Positions 15,479 through 22,419 of a stretch of 22,678 nucleotides of DNA are shown piece after piece; the stretch's first letter is position 1; each line of letters opens with the position of its first letter. The position numbers and the translations under genes were made by a program. The stretch spans positions 1-22,678 of IMG/VR virus record IMGVR_UViG_3300045741_000305; one strand, given 5' to 3'. The DNA comes from a virus. Under the pieces are notes generated by a model that was given only the letters and a program-made list of their open reading frames with translations, was not told the origin of the DNA and made no database searches.

Positions 15479-15931
15479 GTGAAAAAGGTAACAGCCGGCC
15501 ATTCATTCCCAGCTTCATTCGGCTTCTCCGGCTCGACCGGCAAGCTCTCGATCAAACCCCATCTGCGTTCCAGACCCGCTGCGCCTCCTGCTCAATCCGT
15601 GGGAGCCACGCTGCCGGGCATGTCCGGAGCCGCTGGCCTGTCCAAGTTCGGCACCAAGGCGGGCATGAGCGTCGCCTCCCCACTGACGAGCAAGCCTCCG
15701 CGCCAGAACACCAAGCAGTCCCCCGCGACGGCCGTCCTGCCTCAGCCTTTTCAGGACTTCAAGCGCGGTGGCGCGGTCAGGCCTTCGGCGTGGCATGACT
15801 TCAAGCGCGGCGGGAAGGTCGAGGAAGAGATCAAGTACATGCGCAAAGGCCATGCGCCAGAACGGGTCATTGCCGCAGAGCGCCGCGAGCATGGCATGAA
15901 GCGCGGTGGCGCAGCCAAAGGGAAGTGCTGA
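15479..15931 (+). CDS. Small basic protein with repeated KRGG motifs
   Basis: The 150-residue protein is basic and probably largely disordered. The first 90 residues are rich in Ser, Pro, Ala, Gly and Lys. The C-terminal part has DFKRGGAV (93-100), DFKRGGKV (107-114) and MKRGGA (140-145), around a charged helix EEIKYMRKGHAPERVIAAERRE, and it ends in Cys. The GTG start has AAGGAG seven nt upstream; an ATG at 15474 reads into an immediate stop. Short phage proteins with K(K/R)GGKV motifs are familiar but have no known role. It is the first gene after the promoter at 15391, which suggests separately timed expression. Binding to nucleic acid or to a virion surface is possible. Confidence 0.65.
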   Translation: MKKVTAGHSFPASFGFSGSTGKLSIKPHLRSRPAAPPAQSVGATLPGMSGAAGLSKFGTKAGMSVASPLTSKPPRQNTKQSPATAVLPQPFQDFKRGGAVRPSAWHDFKRGGKVEEEIKYMRKGHAPERVIAAERREHGMKRGGAAKGKC

Positions 15932-15934
15932 GCC

Positions 15935-16132
15935 ATGGACGAAGTCAATATCAAGTTCAACCTGCATCAGCTGGCTGTGTTGTCCCATACCGTGGGGTAC
16001 CTCAAGAGCCACCTCCAGCAGCTTGAGGCACACATCATGCAGCAGTGTCAGGCCCACGATGACGCGCAGCGTGCCGCTCAGAGTCCACCAGAAGTGCCCC
16101 CCGTCCCTCCCACTCCGGATCCTCAGGCATAG
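15935..16132 (+). CDS. Small helical protein, 65 aa
   Basis: The 65-residue product has an N-terminal helix-forming part (NLHQLAVLSHTVGYLKSHLQQLEAHIMQQC, written here across residues 9-38 and so rich in Leu, His and Gln) and a proline-rich tail from about residue 49. It starts 3 nt after the previous stop with no clear Shine-Dalgarno, so coupling is likely. The amphipathic helix could form a small oligomer. No family is recognised and no membrane segment is evident. The reading frame is credible because it fills the gap between two genes on the same strand. Confidence 0.5.
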   Translation: MDEVNIKFNLHQLAVLSHTVGYLKSHLQQLEAHIMQQCQAHDDAQRAAQSPPEVPPVPPTPDPQA

Positions 16133-16139
16133 GTGACAT

Positions 16140-17270
16140 ATGTCAGGTTATAGCTCAGTTACCCTCAATCCCGGGACAGGAGGCTCAGCCGTACAGGTCT
16201 GGACCGATGTCTCCGGACGTGCCCACCAAGCCGTCATCATGGAGACGCAGAACGGTTCTGCCGATCCATCCGCGGTCAACACCAGCAACCCATTGCCTGT
16301 CGGGGGTGCCGTAGGTGATGGCACCGCAGACTCGGGCAATTCCGTCAAAGCCGGTGGCGTCTATTTCTCTGCGACGCAGACCTACAGCTCCGGACAGCGC
16401 GTGCCGCTGCAGCTGGACGTCAATGGCAACCTGAAGGTCAATATCGTCGCGGGCGCTGCAGCCGGTGGTACCTCAAGCGCTTTCTCGGCAGCTTTCCCGG
16501 CCACGGGCACGGCAGTGGGCTTCCTCAACTCGACCGGCACTCTGCTCTCCCCGGGCAATCTCGACTCCAGCGGAAATCTCAAGGTCAACATCGCGGCCGG
16601 TGGTGGCTCTGGCGGCACGGCGAGCAGTTTCGCCGCCTCGTTCCCAGCGATCGGCACCGCGGTAGGCTTCAAGGATTCCGCGGGTACCACGATGGCTGCG
16701 GGCAATCTGGATGCCAGTGGCAACCTGAAGGTCAATGTCTCAGCCGGATCGATCTCCGCGGTCACCGACAACAATTCCGCCTTCACCAACGGCAGCACAC
16801 AGGGATTGCCGCTGGCGCTGGCCTACAACGACAGCGCGAGTGCCGTCTCCAGCGGATTGATGGGCATCGTGCGCATGACGACCAACCGGCAGATGCGCGT
16901 GGTGGTTGACGCGGCCACCAATGGCGGTCTGACTCCAGATGGGTACATCGCTCCGGCCACGCCGGCAGTGCGCGCGGTCAAGGCGAGCGCGGGCCAGATT
17001 GGCTTCATTCATGCGACCAACAACACGTCAAGCCCGGTGTACCTGAAGGTGTTCAACGTAGCCTCCGGCAGCGTCACGCTCGGTGCCACCGCGGCCACCT
17101 TCCAGTTTGAGATCCCGGCCAACACACAGGGTGCGGGGTTCACGGTGGCTCTGACCAATGGTCTGAGCCTGACCACGGCCATCACGACGGCAGTGACGGG
17201 CGGTATGTCCTTGACCGACAACACCTCGATCTCCGCCAGCACAGTGAGTGTGACCCTCGGGTACGCCTGA
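16140..17270 (+). CDS. Virion protein with three 49-residue repeats
   Basis: The 376-residue product is Gly/Ala/Ser/Thr-rich. Three units begin at residues 92, 141 and 190 with LDVNGNLKVNI, LDSSGNLKVNI and LDASGNLKVNV; the first two run through SFxAxFPAxGTAVGF, giving an exact 49-residue period. The N-terminal region has TSNPLPVGGAVGDG. The C-terminal 110 residues (KASAGQIGFIHATNNTSSPVYLK, here two strands, then FQFEIPANTQGAGFTVAL and ITTAVTGGMSLTDN) match a beta-sandwich end domain that I recall recurring in tailed-phage structural proteins. It is likely a fibre or baseplate-associated protein. The ATG follows a weak AGGTGACAT, and the stop overlaps the next ATG by one base. Confidence 0.65.
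   Translation: MSGYSSVTLNPGTGGSAVQVWTDVSGRAHQAVIMETQNGSADPSAVNTSNPLPVGGAVGDGTADSGNSVKAGGVYFSATQTYSSGQRVPLQLDVNGNLKVNIVAGAAAGGTSSAFSAAFPATGTAVGFLNSTGTLLSPGNLDSSGNLKVNIAAGGGSGGTASSFAASFPAIGTAVGFKDSAGTTMAAGNLDASGNLKVNVSAGSISAVTDNNSAFTNGSTQGLPLALAYNDSASAVSSGLMGIVRMTTNRQMRVVVDAATNGGLTPDGYIAPATPAVRAVKASAGQIGFIHATNNTSSPVYLKVFNVASGSVTLGATAATFQFEIPANTQGAGFTVALTNGLSLTTAITTAVTGGMSLTDNTSISASTVSVTLGYA
16413..16745 (+). repeat. 49-residue tandem repeat
   Basis: Two full units (16413-16559 and 16560-16706) and the start of a third (from 16707) encode L-D-x-x-G-N-L-K-V-N blocks. Unit length is constant at 147 nt. The amino-acid landmarks GNLKVN, AFPA/SFPA and GTAVGF are kept, while codons vary, for example AACCTGAAG versus AATCTCAAG for the same NLK. 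Confidence 0.85.
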
Positions 17271-19042
17271 TGTCATTTATCGTCGTACGCGGAGCACCTG
17301 CTGTCTCGGTGCCGACGATTTCGGTCACGCCGAGCGGAGTGGACAAATTGGTCGTTGCGTTGGTAACGCCCTCTACCGTCGTGCCCGATACCGGCGTTCT
17401 TGGCTACAACATCCAGCAATCCTCCTCAGCTGGCGGGCCCTTTGCAGACATCGCCAGCCTCGTTCCAGCCGGATCCTTTCCATACACCATCTCCGGACTG
17501 GTGAATGGGAGCACCTATTATTATCGCGTTGAGGGTGTAGACGCCGGTCCAAACCGCGACTCCTCTGACTGGTCGTCGGTTGTCAACGCAACAGTGGGTG
17601 CCTCTCCTCCAGTGGGCAGTGCCATTGCTTATCCGCGCATCGGTGCCTATCCCATTGGTGGCAGTCCGCGCGCCTACGACGACGATGCTTTCATTCTGTG
17701 GGCCAGTAAACACAACGGCCCGATCCTGATGGGAATCTGGGACGGTTGGCAGAATGGCGATTCCGCGCAGCGTACCAAGTCCTTTGCGCAGGTGTGTTCG
17801 CTGATGATCTCCACCAGCGTCAACCCTGATCCGCCGATACCCATTCAGTACACCAATTCGCTGACCAAGAATTTAAATGCTGGTGGTGAGGTCCCGGCGC
17901 GCGTCACCATCATCAACAACAACAATTTCATGCTGAAGACGTCCTATCCTAACGGATCGAATGTTCCAGCCTCGTACTGGAATGCCAGCTACAGTGTTGG
18001 CAACATCGCACCGAGCGCCAATGAGCCGACCTATCAGGGACGCAATTGGCGGCAGTACAGCGTCGATTATTACTACGACTTTGGGAAAGCTGGCGGAGCG
18101 CTGGGACTGGCATTCAATACGGGCGGATTGTTTGCGGCTAACCCTTCGCTGAAGGGTATGTTCGTCGATGACTTCTATCTGGCAATACCCAACCTCAGTA
18201 CCGCCGGGGACTGGCTGCGCACGGGTACGGCACAAGCGGCTCCCAACTCAACCGTTGATGCCGCAATCCGTCAGGGTCAGGCATCTCTGGCAGCTTACTG
18301 GAAAGCGCGTTCGCCGAGCGATTATACGCTGGCCAATATCAGTCAGGTCCGGAGTTCCTCCACCAATACGAGCGGAACAGACGGTGTCTTTCACGGTGGT
18401 GTGTGCGAAGGGCTGATGGGATTCTCGTGGTCGCAGGAAGTGTTCGACTCGTGGCTCGGCATGATGAACAGGTATGCCGCAGAGATCAATTTCTGCGTCG
18501 CTCCCAAGCTGGCGGTATTCGGCCATGGTAACGTGACTTATGATGGTCGGGACTACTATTACCCGACCACACCCTACCAAGCGGCTAAGTACGGCTTTTG
18601 CAGCTGTCATCTGCATGATGGTTTCTACTATCCCAATAGCATTGGCAACGGATCGGTCTCCAATGCCAATGCGGGGTACAACTGCAATCTGCGCAACTGG
18701 TTCGATTACTACTCTGTGCATCCCGTGACAGGCGTGGCACAGGCCTATCCGAATGTGGGGCTGGGCTACGGATATCTGGGTACACCCATTGATTCCTACT
18801 ACATCACAGGCACGACTGTAGCATGGCAGTCAGGCGTGTTTCGTCGCAGGTTCTCCAACAGCACCACAGGCAAGGAATGGTGGGTGCTCGTGAACCCCAA
18901 GGGCAATGGAACGCAGACCATCAACTTAGGCACGACGATGAACAAGATCACCAGCGTCTCGCAGGACACGACCATCGATAATGGCAGCTCGGTTACCTCT
19001 GTGACCATGAGCGCGGCCAGTGGCTTGATATTGTTCAAGTGA
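17270..19042 (+). CDS. FN3 plus glycosidase-like tail protein (depolymerase?)
   Basis: The 590-residue product has three parts. Residues about 14-110 form a fibronectin type III domain (GYNIQQSSSAGGPF, YTISGLVNGSTYYYRVEGVD). Residues about 120-500 look like a TIM-barrel glycosidase of the uncharacterised GHL/GH-like group: AYPRIGAYPIGG, ILMGIWDGWQNGD, and LKGMFVDDFYL with D300-D301, a typical acidic strand end in such barrels. The last 80 residues (EWWVLVNPKGNGTQTINLG, then SVTSVTMSAASGLILFK) resemble the small beta domain closing those enzymes. It would cut host surface polysaccharide during adsorption. The catalytic acid cannot be proved from sequence alone, and a purely binding role is possible. 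The ATG overlaps the previous stop by one base. Confidence 0.65.
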   Translation: MSFIVVRGAPAVSVPTISVTPSGVDKLVVALVTPSTVVPDTGVLGYNIQQSSSAGGPFADIASLVPAGSFPYTISGLVNGSTYYYRVEGVDAGPNRDSSDWSSVVNATVGASPPVGSAIAYPRIGAYPIGGSPRAYDDDAFILWASKHNGPILMGIWDGWQNGDSAQRTKSFAQVCSLMISTSVNPDPPIPIQYTNSLTKNLNAGGEVPARVTIINNNNFMLKTSYPNGSNVPASYWNASYSVGNIAPSANEPTYQGRNWRQYSVDYYYDFGKAGGALGLAFNTGGLFAANPSLKGMFVDDFYLAIPNLSTAGDWLRTGTAQAAPNSTVDAAIRQGQASLAAYWKARSPSDYTLANISQVRSSSTNTSGTDGVFHGGVCEGLMGFSWSQEVFDSWLGMMNRYAAEINFCVAPKLAVFGHGNVTYDGRDYYYPTTPYQAAKYGFCSCHLHDGFYYPNSIGNGSVSNANAGYNCNLRNWFDYYSVHPVTGVAQAYPNVGLGYGYLGTPIDSYYITGTTVAWQSGVFRRRFSNSTTGKEWWVLVNPKGNGTQTINLGTTMNKITSVSQDTTIDNGSSVTSVTMSAASGLILFK

Positions 19043-19052
19043 GGACAGCACA

Positions 19053-20342
19053 GTGAAAGCGGCAGTACTCCAGCAGGCATCTCCAACCAGCAACACCACG
19101 CAGGACTGGACCGATGCGACCGCGGTCAGCAGCGATGCCAAGGGGTTCCTGAGCTTCGCCTCCTACGCCACGGCCAACAACACCGCTACAGCCAGCGGTC
19201 ACCTGACGATGGGCGCGACCGATTTCACGCGCGACAATGCATTCAGCTACTGCCAGATCGCGGATGGCGGCGTCATCCTGACGAGCAATCAGACCGATTA
19301 CGATACCAATGCGGGCTCGATCATTATAGCGAGCTACTCCCCGGGGCCGACCGTCAAAGCCTCCTACAACAGCACGCTTGCGACTGGTGTCCGGGTCTCA
19401 TATTCGAACTCCTCTGCGACCCAGTATCTGATCAACGGTGTCTTGGTAGCTGGGTCCGATATCGCCTTTGCGACAGCGACAGCAACTCTGACAAACCCTG
19501 CGACCACGGTGAGCGTTACACACAATTGCGGCGGCACGCCTGATGTGATCATCGTGCAAATGGTCATCGGCCTTACCGTAGTACCGGGTGGTGTCAGACC
19601 AGTTTCCATCACCTCGGTATGGGAGCGCGGCGGAGGCACGCAGGCCACGATATCCACTGGATACGATTATCACTCTGACCCGACCAAAGTGGCCGGATAC
19701 ATCACGACCTCCAATTTCGGACGCTGGGCCATACCGCAGACAGGGGCCCTGAATAACACGATGACCATCAGCAATGTCGGCGCGACGACATTCGATCTGA
19801 CAACTAATTTCAGCCCGGGCAATGTCTGGCAGTTCATTGCGCATTCAATGCGTGGCACAACCAATCCCATCGTCGCCAAATGTGGGACGTTCACGACCAA
19901 GACCAGCACGGGCACCAGCGCAGACATCACGGGCATGGCCTCACCTCCGATACTGCTGTTCACCATGCCCTCACGCATGACGGCGTTGACCACTGGCGTG
20001 TTCGATGATTCGGCGGGCTCATGGGGCTTGGGCTGGTCAGCCAATAATGGCGGCACGACCCAGCAGTTCGCCTCTGCCGCGGTACTGCAGCAAGGCGTGG
20101 CGACCAACCAAGTCGCCAAATGCCGCACCAGCAACAACCGCGCCATGCTGGTTCTGGACAACAGCGCCAACATCCTCACCGACGCGAGCATCAGCAGCTG
20201 GGATTCGGGTGGTGTCACGTTCAACTACAACACCTCTTCGGGCACCGCCTATGAGGTGATGTATCTGGCCATCGCAGCACCCTCGGGCGGCGGCGGCGGC
20301 GGCTTGCGGAATGATCCCATGATGATGCTGGGAGTCGCGTGA
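19053..20342 (+). CDS. Beta-rich virion protein, paralogue 2
   Basis: The 429-residue product starts at GTG (GAGGA upstream) with MKAAVLQQASPTSNTTQDWT. It is paralogous to the protein at 11848. Shared ordered landmarks are MKxAxxQ at the N-terminus, GATDxT, ATGVRVSYS / SNGVRMNYS, the H-x-x-GGTPDV-x-IV segment, VGATTFxL, and ISSWDSGG-x-x-x-NYN near the end. It adds a Gly-rich tail (SGGGGGG) and a final MMMLGVA. It looks like an all-beta virion protein, possibly a second tip or side fibre following the glycosidase-like gene. The function is unknown. The stop overlaps a 45-codon ORF by one base. Confidence 0.65.
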   Translation: MKAAVLQQASPTSNTTQDWTDATAVSSDAKGFLSFASYATANNTATASGHLTMGATDFTRDNAFSYCQIADGGVILTSNQTDYDTNAGSIIIASYSPGPTVKASYNSTLATGVRVSYSNSSATQYLINGVLVAGSDIAFATATATLTNPATTVSVTHNCGGTPDVIIVQMVIGLTVVPGGVRPVSITSVWERGGGTQATISTGYDYHSDPTKVAGYITTSNFGRWAIPQTGALNNTMTISNVGATTFDLTTNFSPGNVWQFIAHSMRGTTNPIVAKCGTFTTKTSTGTSADITGMASPPILLFTMPSRMTALTTGVFDDSAGSWGLGWSANNGGTTQQFASAAVLQQGVATNQVAKCRTSNNRAMLVLDNSANILTDASISSWDSGGVTFNYNTSSGTAYEVMYLAIAAPSGGGGGGLRNDPMMMLGVA

Positions 20343-20479
20343 TGTTGCTGCTGCTCGCACTGGACCTGCAGAGCGGCTCCTCGCAGATGGTCTCGCGTGT
20401 CCGGGTCTATCTTAATGGGCAGTGGATACCTTTCTGGGTGTCCACATCTGAGAGTGCGCCAGTAGGTCAGCCGGGGTAA
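20342..20479 (+). CDS. Tiny ORF, 45 aa
   Basis: This short frame reads MLLLLALDLQSGSSQMVSRV, continues VRVYLNGQWIPFWVSTSESAP and ends GQPG. Its ATG shares one base with the preceding stop (TGATG), and its stop lies 3 nt before the connector gene, so it exactly fills the gap. Codon third positions are GC-rich as in the neighbours. The leucine-rich start is too short to call a signal peptide or transmembrane segment with confidence. No Shine-Dalgarno is clear; translation would depend on coupling. No family recognised. Confidence 0.45.
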   Translation: MLLLLALDLQSGSSQMVSRVRVYLNGQWIPFWVSTSESAPVGQPG

Positions 20480-20482
20480 CAA

Positions 20483-21607
20483 ATGTCATTACTGACTTTA
20501 TTCCAGCTCGATCTTGAAATCACCACGAAGGCCGGGGCGCAGGTCCCGACAGGCGTTTCTGGAACCGTTGGGACGACCTATTTCAGCACTCGGCAGCTGC
20601 TCGATCACGCCTTCCGTCGTTGCAAGAAATCCCCGCAGGAAGTGACCAGTGAGCAGATGGATACGGCTCTGGAGCTGCTGTGGCTGAATCTGCAGACGCT
20701 GAACCAGCGCGGCATAATGATGCACGTCGTTGAGAATCAGTTGTTGGGGCTGCAGGATTCGGTGGCAGCGCTCCAAGCCAACGTGGGTACGCTGAACATC
20801 TACTCGGCCAACCTGCGCACGATCACCAGACTTTCGGGGACGGCGAGCGGCTCAACGGGCTCGCCAACAGAAGCCTTCGATGGAGATCTGAGCACAGCTT
20901 GGACCCCACAGGTAACCTCAGCCACCCTCACCCTTGCGCTCAGCGGTCCCGCTGCGGTCACCTCGGCCGGCATTCTGCCTGCTGCATCGGGGACGTGGTC
21001 ATTCGATCTGCAGGTGTCCACAGACAATACCAACTGGACCACTGTCGTGGAGGTCACCTCCGTCGCTGCAGTGGCCGGTACGTGGCTCTGGTATGACGTT
21101 CCCGGCGTGTCCTCAGCAGCATATGTGCGGCTGGTGGAGACAGGCCTTACCGTGATGAGCGTGGCGGAGATGGTCTGGGGCAACAACCAGTCCGATATCC
21201 CCATGAGTCCTCTGGACCGCAACACCTACGATGCGCTGCCAAACAAAGCGGCAACCGGACGTCCGGTGCAGTACTGGTTCAATCGCCAGCGTACGCACGC
21301 CTATCTGACGCTCTACCCATCACCAGCCAGCTCCTACGTGCTGACATCCTTCGTGGTCGCGCGCGTGCAACGCCAGCTGATGGATGTGGGAACGCTGCAT
21401 CAGACCCTTGAGCTGCCCAATCGCTGGTATCTGCCGATCGTGGCGGATCTCGCGCGCAATATCGCCGCGGAGCTGCGGGACATCGATATGAGCCTGCTGC
21501 CTGTTCTTGAGGCCAAGGCCAACGAGTTGCTCGCGGCAGCGTGGGACGGAGAAGAGGATGGGGCCCCGGTGCGGCTGCTGCCCAATTTACGGGTGTACCA
21601 AGGATGA
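20483..21607 (+). CDS. Head-tail connector with discoidin-like insert
   Basis: The 374-residue product looks like a P22 gp4-like connector/adaptor that binds below the portal. The N-terminal helical part contains LLDHAFRRCKKSPQEVTSEQ and ALELLWLNLQTLNQRGI. The C-terminal part has DIPMSPLDRNTYDALPNK (238-255), GRPVQYWFNRQ, LYPSPAS, and LPNRWYLPIVADLARNIAAELRDID, all familiar from such connectors. Between them, about residues 114-232, is an extra beta domain with AFDGDLSTAW (131-140) and VSTDNTNWTTVVE, hallmarks of F5/8 type C (discoidin) jelly rolls, which usually bind carbohydrate. The following ATG overlaps this stop. Connector identity is judged from remembered motifs; the inserted domain is the unusual feature. 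Confidence 0.7.
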   Translation: MSLLTLFQLDLEITTKAGAQVPTGVSGTVGTTYFSTRQLLDHAFRRCKKSPQEVTSEQMDTALELLWLNLQTLNQRGIMMHVVENQLLGLQDSVAALQANVGTLNIYSANLRTITRLSGTASGSTGSPTEAFDGDLSTAWTPQVTSATLTLALSGPAAVTSAGILPAASGTWSFDLQVSTDNTNWTTVVEVTSVAAVAGTWLWYDVPGVSSAAYVRLVETGLTVMSVAEMVWGNNQSDIPMSPLDRNTYDALPNKAATGRPVQYWFNRQRTHAYLTLYPSPASSYVLTSFVVARVQRQLMDVGTLHQTLELPNRWYLPIVADLARNIAAELRDIDMSLLPVLEAKANELLAAAWDGEEDGAPVRLLPNLRVYQG

Positions 21608-21864
21608 GCAGATTCCTCGATCCAACCAATCAGGCGACTTACGGTCTGGGCATCTGCGGGCGGTGCTCGCGCAAGTTTTTCCTGTCCAAGCTCTTCCCTG
21701 ATCCCAATTCGCCCGGGCTGATGGTGTGCGAGCAGGACCGTGACGTCTACGATCCCTATCGCCTGCCGCAGCGTGTCACCGAAGACATCACGCTGCCGTT
21801 CGTGCGGCCAGATGAACCCGTGGCATTGGGGCCGAATGACTCACCGCTGATGACAGGACCATGA
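21604..21864 (+). CDS. Small Cys-motif phage protein
   Basis: The 86-residue product starts at the ATG that overlaps the connector stop. It contains GICGRCSRKFFLSKL (C18-x-x-C21) and GLMVCEQDRD (C42), matching small phage proteins with ICxRCGxxxxLSxL and GLxVCxxCxDP segments that look like a zinc ribbon. Here the expected fourth Cys is D45 (C-E-Q-D), so a metal site would be C3D or absent. The tail is Pro-rich. It is usually found next to head-tail connector genes, as here. Its function in the family is not known to me. Confidence 0.6.
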   Translation: MSRFLDPTNQATYGLGICGRCSRKFFLSKLFPDPNSPGLMVCEQDRDVYDPYRLPQRVTEDITLPFVRPDEPVALGPNDSPLMTGP

Positions 21865-21865
21865 C

Positions 21866-22216
21866 ATGGAAACCCTTGGTCAACATCAGCGTCGCTTCCT
21901 GCCTCTGGTAGCCAAGCTCATTGAGTACGCCTACGCGCAGGGGTATGAACTGACCTGTGGGGAGATGTATCGCTCACCGGAGCAGGCCGCACTCAACGCG
22001 CAGCATGGGACGGGGATCGCGAACAGCCTGCACATCCTGCGGCTCGCGGTGGATCTGAACGTATTCAAGGACGGCGTATACATGACCGATGAGGCATCGT
22101 ATAAGCCACTGGGCGATTACTGGAAAACGCTTGACCCCGCGTGTGCTTGGGGCGGCGATTTTGTAACGCTCAAGGATTTCGACCATTTCTCACTCAGTTG
22201 GGGAGGGATAAGGTAA
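21866..22216 (+). CDS. Endolysin, M15-type L-Ala-D-Glu peptidase
   Basis: The 116-residue product is a peptidoglycan peptidase of the VanY/M15 type. It has the substrate-loop arginine segment EMYRSPEQAALNAQ (33-46), SLHILRLAVDLN with H56 and D63 as the first two zinc ligands, and DFDHFSLSWGG with H107 as the third; the preceding acidic residues could supply the catalytic base. WGGDF precedes the last His as in phage L-alanyl-D-glutamate peptidases. It is close to the minimal length of the catalytic domain, without a cell-wall-binding domain and without a signal peptide, so it would need a holin. The next gene is a holin candidate, overlapping by one base. Confidence 0.85.
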   Translation: METLGQHQRRFLPLVAKLIEYAYAQGYELTCGEMYRSPEQAALNAQHGTGIANSLHILRLAVDLNVFKDGVYMTDEASYKPLGDYWKTLDPACAWGGDFVTLKDFDHFSLSWGGIR

Positions 22217-22419
22217 TGACCAAGATCACCAAGTACTGGAAGGATCACGGCACCAAGGTGCTGGGGACATCCACCGCGATCGTCAGTGGATTCCTCACGA
22301 TCCCTGATCTGATCTCGCAGCCTCATGTGAAGTACGTCGCTGCTGTTAACGTCGTGCTGGGCGCAGTGACGCTCAGCCGGGGCTTCGTCAACACGAAGAA
22401 TCTGCAGCCGCCCGCATGA
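22216..22419 (+). CDS. Two-TM holin candidate
   Basis: From the ATG sharing a base with the endolysin stop (TAATG), the product is 67 residues. A charged N-terminus (MTKITKYWKDHGTK) precedes a hydrophobic segment at about 15-33 and a second at about 39-57 (YVAAVNVVLGAVTLSRGFV), with a short basic tail. This size and topology suit a class II-type holin, which permeabilises the inner membrane to release the endolysin. The identification rests on topology and neighbours, since holins share little sequence. The first hydrophobic segment contains Pro and Asp, which weakens it. Confidence 0.6.
   Translation: MTKITKYWKDHGTKVLGTSTAIVSGFLTIPDLISQPHVKYVAAVNVVLGAVTLSRGFVNTKNLQPPA

Noticed and set aside
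15474-15482. ATG start for the basic protein at 15479
   Set aside because: That ATG is in a different frame and meets TGA after one codon; the GTG at 15479 is in frame with a well-placed AAGGAG.
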